NCBI GenBank assembly: GCA_050014415.1 | Contig: JBEKDJ010000316.1 | Span: 1 to 5,797 of the forward strand | DNA length: 5,797 nucleotides | Source: JBEKDJ01 sp050014415 | GTDB taxonomy: Bacteria > Desulfobacterota > BSN033 > UBA1163 | Reading direction: 5' to 3' | Shown here: in pieces, positions 1 to 5,745 of the stretch | How the letters are laid out: every line of letters begins with the position of its first letter | Numbering within the stretch: position 1 is the stretch's first letter | The notes under the pieces: generated by a model | What the model was told of the DNA's origin: nothing | Database searches by the model: none | What the model saw: only the letters and a program-made list of their open reading frames with translations | Position numbers and translations under genes: made by a program

Positions 1-1
1 G

Positions 2-109
2 ATGAAGGTGGTTGAAGGTATCCTACGGGTGGATGGTGAAAGTGATAAAGAAGTCGAAAAGAGATGCCACGAATATGGGAAGAAGCTTGCAAAGGAGATT
101 GAAAATTGA
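2..109 (+). CDS. C-terminal end of an unidentified protein, possibly flavodoxin/FMN-reductase-like (partial)
   Basis: An open frame enters from the left edge and ends at TGA 107-109, leaving 35 visible residues. The ATG at 2-4 is probably internal, since no ribosome binding site can be seen before it. The visible part is very charged and ends in an amphipathic helix (CHEYGKKLAKEIEN). A closing helix with a Gly-Lys-Lys-Leu-Ala pattern is common at the end of flavodoxin-like and NADPH-dependent FMN reductase proteins, which suggests an FMN-binding redox protein. That identification rests only on this short tail and is weak. The gene runs toward the leftward methyltransferase gene (convergent), with 136 bases between the two stops. 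No strong intrinsic terminator is visible there, only short inverted repeats without a T-run. Confidence 0.5.
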   Translation: MKVVEGILRVDGESDKEVEKRCHEYGKKLAKEIEN

Positions 110-245
110 GCCCTTGAAGGTGCTGGTTCGGTAAAAAGATGGCTTCAAGGCCAGGCAGGTTTGCATGCCTTTGACCAGAACTAACCGAATTGGCTTAATG
201 ACCTAAGAGACACCACGTTTGGGCCCATTCCTTAGAATTCACCGG

Positions 246-908
246 CTAATTCGACTTCTTATAGCTAATGGAGATCCCTGAACTGCTGGAACGATCGATG
301 GTCGTCTGATAGTTGGGCAGGCGCTTGACGTAATCGAGGAACTCTTTTGTGCTGGCGAAACCATCTGTTACATTGTGGGCCGTGAAGCAGCTGCCGACCA
401 CCAGTTTCGGATCCACATCTCTGAAGTATTGAGTGTACCATTCCTTGTCCGCATCGGAAAAAACAAAATCGAATGGTCCTTTTAATTCTCTTACCAACTG
501 ATGGGCATCGGCCAGCCTGGCGTCGATCAAACCTTCCACCCCGGCCTGTTTGAAGTTTTTCAATGCCGCCTTGTAGCGGCCTTCGTCGATTTCAATCGTG
601 ATTAACTTTCCACCGGTCTTGCTCAGCGCCCAAGCAATCCAGATGGCAGAATGGCCCGTTGAGGTACCGATTTCCAGTGCACTTTTATAACGCGCTTTGA
701 TGATCAGGCTGTATAGTACTTTGCCGTCCTCATAGGGCACATTCCAGTCACGCCACTTTCTCCTATTTTCATTCAAGAATTTCTGAACCTTCGCATCCAA
801 CGTTGCCGAAGTCTGGTTTTCTTGAGAAGAAGCAGAAATCATGGTGACACCGGCAAAGACCAATATGCCAAAACAGGCAATGAAAAGACTGATGGATTTT
901 TGATTCAT
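246..908 (-). CDS. Predicted exported class I SAM-dependent O-methyltransferase (COMT-like)
   Basis: This 220-residue protein has the class I methyltransferase fold signature. Motif I is LEIGTSTG at residues 79-85, where the SAM methionine moiety binds. An acidic end of strand 2 (TIEID, 104-108) should hold the ribose. SDADKEWY (151-158) matches the D-x-D-K-x-x-Y block of the small metal-dependent caffeoyl-CoA/catechol O-methyltransferase family, whose members are usually about 210-230 residues. The metal-site Asp-Asn pair of that family appears here as His178-Asn179. The N-terminus is a Lys followed by a hydrophobic stretch (about 5-24) and a small polar region (SASSQ), which reads as a signal peptide or a single N-terminal membrane anchor. 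Such a signal is odd for an enzyme needing cytosolic SAM. The start is ATG 906-908 with only a weak purine-rich site (AGAAAGAA) before it. The gene stands alone between two convergent or unrelated units. Its substrate is unknown. Confidence 0.85.
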   Translation of the reverse strand: MNQKSISLFIACFGILVFAGVTMISASSQENQTSATLDAKVQKFLNENRRKWRDWNVPYEDGKVLYSLIIKARYKSALEIGTSTGHSAIWIAWALSKTGGKLITIEIDEGRYKAALKNFKQAGVEGLIDARLADAHQLVRELKGPFDFVFSDADKEWYTQYFRDVDPKLVVGSCFTAHNVTDGFASTKEFLDYVKRLPNYQTTIDRSSSSGISISYKKSN

Positions 909-1204
909 TTCTTTCTATTTCATCTTACCACAGAATCTTCAATTGGCGCAATCATTCTCGGACCTACAAGGCAAAAAGCTTATCCGCCAACATTAGTGAA
1001 GGGATCTCAACAAAATGTATTTCGACGATGATTCTAGTGAGTTACGGGAGGCTAAAGAGAGAGGACTTGATGTTTAGCGAGAAGGGATGCCGTGGTTGCG
1101 TCCTTATCGGGAACTAGGGAGCCAAACCAGATTCTTATAAAATCTTAATTCAATTTTAATCTCTTTTTAATGTTCTTATCGTATACTTTGTGTATAAGAA
1201 AAAT
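909..1204. other. Non-coding stretch between the methyltransferase start and the hairpin pair
   Basis: I see no convincing gene here. The left part should hold the methyltransferase promoter on the minus strand, but only a poor match is present (TTGCGC, 18 bases, TAAGAT) and I do not annotate it. A small inverted repeat, GCTAAA at 1051-1056 and TTTAGC at 1073-1078, has no T-run. From about 1137 the sequence becomes strongly AT-rich, as expected just upstream of a promoter. The rightward open frame that crosses the methyltransferase N-terminus into this stretch has no family features and is a shadow. Confidence 0.5.
1173..1200 (+). promoter_or_regulatory. Candidate promoter -10 region with overlapping dyad, upstream of the hairpin pair
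   Basis: Two -10-like hexamers lie in an AT-rich stretch: TATACT at 1182-1187 and TATAAG at 1193-1198, each five of six to TATAAT. Neither has a recognisable -35 box at 16-18 bases, so this promoter would need an activator or an AT-rich upstream element. They sit inside a dyad, TTCTTAT 1173-1179 with ATAAGAA 1194-1200, and inside an inner one, TATAC 1182-1186 with GTATA 1192-1196, which could be a regulator site. If the second hexamer is used, transcription would start near 1205, exactly at the base of the first hairpin. Confidence 0.35.
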
Positions 1205-1257
1205 CAGTACATCAAACCATATCACCTCCTTATTTCACTCCCCCGTTTGATGTACTG
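1205..1257. repeat. Perfect 13-bp inverted repeat (hairpin 1), possible terminator for leftward transcripts
   Basis: The arms CAGTACATCAAAC (1205-1217) and GTTTGATGTACTG (1245-1257) pair without mismatch. Read leftward, the stem is followed by ATTTTTCTTA, a short T-tract, so it could end transcripts coming from iorB, whose stop lies about 120 bases upstream on that strand. The 27-base loop is larger than in typical intrinsic terminators. Confidence 0.7.
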
Positions 1258-1259
1258 GC

Positions 1260-1299
1260 AGGGATCAGTTACTACCCTCCTTTAACTGATCCCTTTTTT
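1260..1299 (+). terminator. Intrinsic terminator (hairpin 2 with U-tract), rightward
   Basis: A perfect 12-bp stem, AGGGATCAGTTA (1260-1271) with TAACTGATCCCT (1283-1294), encloses an 11-base loop. It is followed directly by the T-run that fills 1294-1299. GC pairs sit at the base of the stem next to the T-run, as in standard Rho-independent terminators. No rightward protein gene lies upstream within 1000 bases, so it most likely ends a short non-coding transcript. On the other strand a run of A precedes the stem. Confidence 0.75.
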
Positions 1300-1379
1300 A
1301 TTGAGAAACAATGGAAAAACAACTTACATGATTCAGAGGAAAAAAGGCAAAGAATTTTTTCAAATTATCTCTATGCAGA

Positions 1380-1964
1380 TTATGAGATTTGATTCCTCCC
1401 TGCAGAAAATGCTTTTCTGTTTAATTCATGGACTTTGAGAGGAAGGTATTTCAGAATGGTATTCAACCAAAGCTCCTCTTTCACTTCGAAAAGCTTCGAG
1501 ATGGCACCAAGGAGCACCACATTCGCCGCACGAGCATCTCCCATCTGGAGGGCGATCTCCGTTCCTTTCACCAAATGGAAGCCTTCAAACTTAGATCGGA
1601 TCGTCTCAGGAATGGCTTTGGGATATTCCATCTCACCCAGGTTGACTCCTGGAGGATTTATCCTATGATCGTTCATCACAATCTTTCCATCAGGTTTCAG
1701 ATGGTTGATCCACCGAAGACCTTCCAGTTGTTCAAAGGCAAAGAGGATGTCCACTTCCCCTTCCTTGATGAGAGGCGAATAAACCTTCTTGCCGAACCGA
1801 AAATGGGAAGTAACGATCCCTCCCCTCATTGCCATTCCGTGAACCTCGCTCTTCTTCACATCATAACCAGCCTTCATAAAGACTTCAGACATTACGTCGC
1901 TGGCTAAGATGACTCCCTGTCCTCCAACACCTGCAACCAATATACTGGTGGTAGAATTCTCCAT
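1380..1964 (-). CDS. iorB: Indolepyruvate:ferredoxin oxidoreductase, beta subunit
   Basis: With the chosen start this is a 194-residue protein, the usual size for IorB. It is one pyruvate:ferredoxin oxidoreductase gamma-type domain. Family landmarks are GVGGQGVILAS (12-22) near the N-terminus, SEVHGMAMRGG (39-49), and GDARAANVVLLGA (142-154), the last being the usual G-x-x-K/R-x-A-N block. IorB pairs with IorA to form the cytosolic enzyme that oxidatively decarboxylates aryl-pyruvates to aryl-acetyl-CoA while reducing ferredoxin. An in-frame TTG at 1991 would add nine residues. I prefer ATG 1962-1964 because AGGAG (1972-1976) lies seven bases before it. The gene begins 28 bases after the iorA stop and is co-transcribed with it. 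No promoter is visible between them. Confidence 0.93.
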   Translation of the reverse strand: MENSTTSILVAGVGGQGVILASDVMSEVFMKAGYDVKKSEVHGMAMRGGIVTSHFRFGKKVYSPLIKEGEVDILFAFEQLEGLRWINHLKPDGKIVMNDHRINPPGVNLGEMEYPKAIPETIRSKFEGFHLVKGTEIALQMGDARAANVVLLGAISKLFEVKEELWLNTILKYLPLKVHELNRKAFSAGRNQIS

Positions 1965-1971
1965 AAGGTTT

Positions 1972-1976
1972 CTCCT
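1972..1976 (-). promoter_or_regulatory. Ribosome binding site that sets the iorB start
   Basis: Read leftward, AGGAG lies seven bases before ATG 1962-1964. It sits inside the nine-codon extension that would result from the TTG at 1991, which has no comparable site of its own. Confidence 0.8.
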
Positions 1977-1992
1977 CTCCCTGGTCAACAAG

Positions 1993-3819
1993 CTACGTCA
2001 TTTCGAATCCGAAAACAGGCTTCTCTTCCTGACTCTGAATCGCCTCAAATTTGCAGACTTGATAGCAAAGATGGCACCCAGGGCATGAGTTCGGATCGAT
2101 AAACGAGATCCCCTTTCTCTTCTTCCCGTCAGCCGTCATCGCCATATCGCCTTCCACCGGTCGATAGGAGATAGCAGGACAACCCAAGTTGACACAGGTC
2201 TTACATCCGATACATTTGGTGGAATCAACCTGAAGAGGTCTCTTCTGTTTCTTAAGCACCCTTCGAAGAAGCACGCAGGGGCCTTCACTGATGACGAGGG
2301 AGGGGTTGTCATTCTCGAGTTCTTCCTTGATCACCCTTTCCGTCTCTTCCAGATTCCATGGATTCACCTTTCTCGGGTTTTCAATTCCCAGAGCCCGCCC
2401 CAATTCAACGAAATCGATGCGATGGGTTTTTTCTCCTCTAATGGTATACCCTGTCGCTGGATGCTCTTGCTGGCCGGTCATCCCGGTAGTGAAATTATCC
2501 AAGATGATGATGGTGGCGTAACTTTTATTGTAGGCCACGTCCATCAAAGGATGGACCCCTGAGTGGAGGAATGTGGAGTCCCCAATGATGCCAACGACCT
2601 TCCCCTTTCCCTTTTCTCCCAATGCCATGGCCATCCCATGAGCGTTGCCAATCCCGGCACCCATGCAGATATTACTATTGATCACATTCAGAGGTGGATA
2701 AGCGCCTAAGGTATAGCATCCAATGTCGCCGGCAGTATAGACTTTTAGCTTTCTCAAAACACTGAAAATCCCCCGATGAGGGCATCCCGGACACAAATTG
2801 GGTGGCCTAGGGGGGAGCGGTTCTTTGAACAAAGGCTTAGGGGTGGCAAATTTCTTCCCCAACATTCCTTTCTCAACGAGAGACGGGCTCAGTTCACCAC
2901 AGATGGGGAACAGGTTCTTCCCTCCTTTAGGTTTGAATCCCATTGCCCTGATATTTTCTTCCAGGAAAGGATCCAATTCTTCAACAATGTAAACCTTCCT
3001 TATTTTTTTGAAAAAATCTCCGATCAAGTTCTTAGGAAGTGGCCATACCATGCCCAACTTAAGATATGAGTAGTTTGGAAAGACCTCCTTTGCGTATTGA
3101 TAAGAGATGCCTGCGGTAATAATCCCAATCGTCAAATCGTTGATCTCCATTCGATTCCCCGGGAATTGTTCGGCAAACTCTTTTAGCTTGAGAAGGCGAT
3201 CCTCAATGACTCTGTGCCGAATTTTCGCAAAAGAGGGGAGCATGGTAAACTTCTCCGTATTCTTTCGGATCTCTATGGAAACGGGTGGAACGACGGGCTC
3301 TTCCAACTCCACGATGCCTTTTGCATGGGAGATTCGGGTAACACTCCTCACCATCACAGGCGTGTCAAATTTCTCACTTATTTCAAAACCCAATTTCATA
3401 AAGCCCTTTGCTTCCTGGCTGTCACTGGGTTCGAACATCGGGAGCTTTGCGAATTTTGCATAATTGCGATTATCCTGTTCATTTTGGGAACTATAAAGTT
3501 CTGGATCATCACAGGTGACGAGGACTAAGCCCCCATTTACACCCACATAGGACATGGTCATCAAGGGATCGGCCGCCACATTTACTCCCACGTGTTTCAT
3601 CGAAGCCATTGCCCTTGCTCCTGCCAGAGAGGCCCCAAAAGCGACTTCCAGCGCCACCTTTTCATTAGGAGACCATTCAGCATAAATCTCCTTGTATTCC
3701 CTTGCGATGGTTTCCAGGATTTCCGTACTGGGCGTACCAGGATAGGCAGCAGCTACTCTTACGCCTGCCTCAAAAGCACCCCGTGCCATCGCTTCATTTC
3801 CGCTCATTATTTTTCTCAT
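1993..3819 (-). CDS. iorA: Indolepyruvate:ferredoxin oxidoreductase, alpha subunit (TPP and 2[4Fe-4S])
   Basis: This 608-residue protein has the full domain order of IorA. The N-terminal pyrimidine-binding domain starts with SGNEAMARGAFEAG and AYPGTPSTEI (25-34). A swapped transketolase C-like domain follows, and then CPGCPH (343-348). The TPP-binding domain has GDIGCYTLG (364-372) and a GDS...DN motif (413-442) for magnesium and diphosphate. A C-terminal two-cluster ferredoxin domain has cysteines 536, 539, 542, 547 (C-x2-C-x2-C-x4-C-P) and 579, 582, 585, 589 (C-x2-C-x2-C-x3-C). The last cysteine is followed by Lys where many ferredoxin domains have Pro. The enzyme converts indolepyruvate, phenylpyruvate or hydroxyphenylpyruvate plus CoA to the aryl-acetyl-CoA, CO2 and reduced ferredoxin; the reverse direction is also known in anaerobes. 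ATG 3817-3819 is preceded by AGAAGG (3826-3831) at six bases. A sigma70-like promoter lies upstream, and iorB follows at once. Confidence 0.95.
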   Translation of the reverse strand: MRKIMSGNEAMARGAFEAGVRVAAAYPGTPSTEILETIAREYKEIYAEWSPNEKVALEVAFGASLAGARAMASMKHVGVNVAADPLMTMSYVGVNGGLVLVTCDDPELYSSQNEQDNRNYAKFAKLPMFEPSDSQEAKGFMKLGFEISEKFDTPVMVRSVTRISHAKGIVELEEPVVPPVSIEIRKNTEKFTMLPSFAKIRHRVIEDRLLKLKEFAEQFPGNRMEINDLTIGIITAGISYQYAKEVFPNYSYLKLGMVWPLPKNLIGDFFKKIRKVYIVEELDPFLEENIRAMGFKPKGGKNLFPICGELSPSLVEKGMLGKKFATPKPLFKEPLPPRPPNLCPGCPHRGIFSVLRKLKVYTAGDIGCYTLGAYPPLNVINSNICMGAGIGNAHGMAMALGEKGKGKVVGIIGDSTFLHSGVHPLMDVAYNKSYATIIILDNFTTGMTGQQEHPATGYTIRGEKTHRIDFVELGRALGIENPRKVNPWNLEETERVIKEELENDNPSLVISEGPCVLLRRVLKKQKRPLQVDSTKCIGCKTCVNLGCPAISYRPVEGDMAMTADGKKRKGISFIDPNSCPGCHLCYQVCKFEAIQSQEEKPVFGFEMT

Positions 3820-3822
3820 AAG

Positions 3823-3831
3823 TCACCTTCT
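3823..3831 (-). promoter_or_regulatory. Ribosome binding site of iorA
   Basis: Read leftward, AGAAGGTGA lies three bases before ATG 3817-3819, and its AGAAGG core is six bases away. This supports the first Met rather than the internal Met5. Its GGUGA part could pair with UCACC in the loop of the hairpin RNA at 1205-1257. Confidence 0.75.
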
Positions 3832-3857
3832 GCAATTGAATTTCTAATTTCTTCCCA

Positions 3858-3885
3858 AATATAAATTATTGAAGAAAGTTGTCAA
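3858..3885 (-). promoter_or_regulatory. Sigma70-like promoter of iorAB
   Basis: Read leftward, a perfect -35 box TTGACA (3880-3885) is followed after 16 bases by TATATT (3858-3863), five of six to the -10 consensus. Transcription would start near 3851 and leave a leader of roughly 30 bases before iorA. The pair can therefore be expressed separately from the upstream ligase gene. Confidence 0.7.
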
Positions 3886-3932
3886 GTCAGGGTGGCCCAC
3901 GGAGCAGCACAAGAGATGAGGAAAAGCCTCTG

Positions 3933-3958
3933 GGAACTAACTTGCACGAGCGAGTTCC
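3933..3958. repeat. Small inverted repeat upstream of the iorA promoter
   Basis: GGAACT (3933-3938) and AGTTCC (3953-3958) flank a 14-base spacer, centred about 60 bases upstream of the iorA -35 box. There is no T-run, so it is not an intrinsic terminator. An operator or the remains of an intergenic repeat are both possible. Confidence 0.35.
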
Positions 3959-3966
3959 AAACTGCC

Positions 3967-4131
3967 TCAAGCTGCATGGGCAAGGAGCCTTTGCGTTGAG
4001 CGTTGAAGAAAAAGAAATGGCATCGGTCCGTGTTTAGTGAGGTTCCGGGCGACAGAGGAGATTCCTCCAAACGCGCGGGAAACGGCCATCAAGATGGGAA
4101 AGACATAGATCAAAGTTTTAGGGAACTCCAT
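3967..4131 (-). pseudogene. 54-codon open frame, possible remnant of a citrate synthase C-terminus
   Basis: This frame starts at ATG 4129-4131, 24 bases after the ligase stop and in the same reading frame, and ends at TGA 3967-3969. The stretch MEFPKTLIYVFPILMAVSRA followed by FGGISSVARNL resembles the C-terminal citrate synthase segment in which a Gly-x-Pro, a hydrophobic helix and a conserved Ser-Arg-x-x-Gly occur in this order. The last 18 codons look unrelated and run into a repeat-like sequence. Everything upstream in a real citrate synthase, including the catalytic His and Asp regions, is missing, and no Shine-Dalgarno site precedes the ATG. It could be a decayed fragment, a chance open frame or a small unknown hydrophobic peptide. 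The resemblance is by eye only. Confidence 0.3.
3993..4006. repeat. Two tandem copies of GCGTTGA
   Basis: GCGTTGA occurs twice without a gap (3993-3999 and 4000-4006), at the point where the citrate-synthase-like resemblance has ended. It resembles the short GTTGA-type intergenic repeats I recall from deltaproteobacterial genomes, but two units are too few to be sure. Confidence 0.35.
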
Positions 4132-4155
4132 AGACCTTGCGAGGTGAGAAGCACG

Positions 4156-5733
4156 CTATTTCACATCGCTCCATTTCCCGTATTTTTCTCTTAGAATCCT
4201 ATGGAGGATCTTCCCTGTTGCCGTCATAGGCATTTCTTCGTCCTTGATGAAATCAACCGATTTCGGGATCTTGTACCCAGCAATCTTTCCTCTGCAATAG
4301 TCGATAAGTTCCTTCTCGGTCGCAGTTTTTCCCCGGTGGACGGTCACGACAGCCTTCACAGCTTCTCCCCATCTTTCATGCGGGACCCCGACGACGGCAA
4401 CATACTTTATGGCGGGATGGGATCCCAGGAGATTTTCAACCTCTGAAGGGAAGACATTCTCACCTCCGGTGATGATCATGTTCGCCTTCCGATCCACCAA
4501 AACAAAATACCCATCTTCATCCTGATAAGCCATATCCCCTGCTGAGAACCATTCTCCGCGGAAGACTGACCTCGTTTTCTCGGGGTCTTTCCAATACTCT
4601 TTAAAAATGGCTGGTGTCCGTGAGTAAAGTTCTCCCACCTGACCCCTCGGTACTTCATTTCCGTCTTCATCTAAGATCTTGATCCGGTCTGTTCCCCAGA
4701 TCTCCCTTCCGATGGAGCCCAATTTCTTAAATTGTTCTTCTGGTCTGAGCAGTGTCACCAGACCAGATTCTGTTGAACCATAAGCTTCCCAGAGTTCTGC
4801 ATTCTTGAAATACTCCATGATGGCCAACTTCGTTTCTTTGCGGGCAGGCGCAGAGGAGATCAAGAGCTGCCGAATCGAACTCACATTGATGCCTTTCTTA
4901 ATCTCATCTGGGAGGGCAAGCATCATAATGTAGTGTGTGGGAACGAGGGAGGTGAAGGTAATCTTCTCTTTTTCGATCGTCCTCAGCAGGTCCTCTGGAT
5001 CAAAGCCAACCATGTTGTAAACGAAGCACTTTGCACTCACGTAGGTGTAAGCAAATGAATAAAGAATGGAATTAACGTGGCACATAGGCATGACGAGCAT
5101 CACGCAATCATCTGGCCTGACGCCCATATTGAGGTTGCTCAACAGGTACTGGCCAAGGTAGTTCTCGTAGGTTCGAACCACGGCTTTAGGCTTGCCCGTT
5201 GTTCCGGATGTATACATAAAAGTCCAGACGTCTTCCGCATCTACAACGGCATCTGGCTCGTTAGGGGACGCTTCTGCGACGATGGATTCGTAATGCCGAT
5301 ACCCTTCTGGCGTTTTATCATCTCCCCAGTAGACAAAATTCTCTTTAGGAATGGTGGCAAGCTTTTCGCGAATGGAATTGGCCGTCTGAACAAAATCCTT
5401 ATCCACAAAAAAGGCCTTGCATTCCGAGTGGTTGACGACATATTCCATTTCTGGAGGGGCAAGGCGGAACATGATGGGGACGCAAATCTGTCCACCCTTT
5501 GCAGCCGCTGCGTAGATCTCCAGCCACTCGACGCAGTTATAAGCCAATATCGCGAAGCGATCTCCCTTTTTGACACCTAGGCTCGTCAATGCATTGGCTA
5601 AGCGGCAACTCCTTTCATTCCACTGCTTGAAGGTCAACCTTCGAAACTTGTCTGCTGCCCCTTCCTTATCCGGATAAGACATCGCCATCATTCTGAGGAC
5701 TGTTCCTACAGTCATCCATTTGCTGATTGTCAT
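4156..5733 (-). CDS. AMP-forming acyl-CoA synthetase (FadD-like, AMP-binding family)
   Basis: With the chosen start the protein has 525 residues and all core motifs of the ANL superfamily. The P-loop is YTSGTTGKPKAV (174-185), AYGSTE (317-322) is motif A5, and GEWFSAGD (393-400) carries the ribose-binding Asp. VDRKANMIITGGENVFPSEVE (413-433) is the hinge and A8 region, and ATGKILHRIL (505-514) holds the catalytic lysine of the mobile C-terminal domain (Lys508). It activates a carboxylic acid with ATP to the acyl-AMP and transfers it to CoA in the cytosol. Length and motifs fit medium/long-chain or carnitine-type ligases rather than the shorter PaaK phenylacetate ligases. In the P-loop the residue after Lys-Pro-Lys is Ala instead of the usual Gly. 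ATG 5731-5733 is preferred over GTG 5769 because GGGGAG sits six bases before it. The iorAB neighbours suggest an aryl or branched acid substrate, which is inference. Confidence 0.93.
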   Translation of the reverse strand: MTISKWMTVGTVLRMMAMSYPDKEGAADKFRRLTFKQWNERSCRLANALTSLGVKKGDRFAILAYNCVEWLEIYAAAAKGGQICVPIMFRLAPPEMEYVVNHSECKAFFVDKDFVQTANSIREKLATIPKENFVYWGDDKTPEGYRHYESIVAEASPNEPDAVVDAEDVWTFMYTSGTTGKPKAVVRTYENYLGQYLLSNLNMGVRPDDCVMLVMPMCHVNSILYSFAYTYVSAKCFVYNMVGFDPEDLLRTIEKEKITFTSLVPTHYIMMLALPDEIKKGINVSSIRQLLISSAPARKETKLAIMEYFKNAELWEAYGSTESGLVTLLRPEEQFKKLGSIGREIWGTDRIKILDEDGNEVPRGQVGELYSRTPAIFKEYWKDPEKTRSVFRGEWFSAGDMAYQDEDGYFVLVDRKANMIITGGENVFPSEVENLLGSHPAIKYVAVVGVPHERWGEAVKAVVTVHRGKTATEKELIDYCRGKIAGYKIPKSVDFIKDEEMPMTATGKILHRILREKYGKWSDVK

Positions 5734-5739
5734 CGGAAT

Positions 5740-5745
5740 CTCCCC
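5740..5745 (-). promoter_or_regulatory. Ribosome binding site that sets the ligase start
   Basis: Read leftward, GGGGAG lies six bases before ATG 5731-5733. The alternative GTG at 5769, twelve codons earlier, has no purine-rich site before it, so the longer protein is unlikely. Confidence 0.75.

Larger units (their letters stand above)
1205..1300 (+). ncRNA. Candidate small RNA with two hairpins whose loops carry anti-Shine-Dalgarno sequence
   Basis: The first hairpin has a perfect 13-bp stem (1205-1217 with 1245-1257) and a 27-base pyrimidine-rich loop. The loop contains UCACCUCCUUA at 1222-1232, identical to the 3' end of bacterial 16S rRNA, followed by UCACUCCCCC. Two bases later the second hairpin has a perfect 12-bp stem (1260-1271 with 1283-1294) and an 11-base loop with CCCUCCUU, then a U-tract. 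Two strong stems presenting CCUCC in their loops, ending in an intrinsic terminator with no gene downstream on this strand, is the layout of small RNAs that block ribosome binding sites by pairing. Expression is not shown by the sequence. The alternative is that the structure serves as the 3' end of the leftward iorAB transcript, in which case its loops read AAGGAGG and could bind CsrA-like proteins. Confidence 0.45.

Noticed and set aside
112..150. Inverted repeat CCTTGAAG / CTTCAAGG as a terminator between the two convergent genes
   Set aside because: The stem is only 8 bp with a 23-base loop and no T-run on either side; not enough to call a terminator.
822..1031. Rightward open frame of 69 codons across the methyltransferase N-terminus
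   Set aside because: It overlaps a clear gene on the other strand, has no ribosome binding site and no family-like features.
1428..1907. Rightward open frame of 159 codons opposite iorB
   Set aside because: It lies wholly opposite a well-supported gene, and its composition is that of an antisense shadow.
1962..1991. TTG start for iorB nine codons upstream
   Set aside because: The good ribosome binding site lies inside that extension and is well placed for the ATG at 1964.
4054..4068. Small hairpin GAGGA/TCCTC downstream of the ligase as its terminator
   Set aside because: Five base pairs with a three-base loop and no T-tract in either direction.
3882..4070. Leftward open frame of 62 codons in the ligase-iorA gap
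   Set aside because: It overlaps the iorA -35 box and the intergenic repeats, and the translation looks like translated non-coding sequence.
5077..5580. Rightward open frame of 167 codons opposite the ligase
   Set aside because: Long, but wholly antisense to a gene with complete motifs; no start signal and no recognisable domain.
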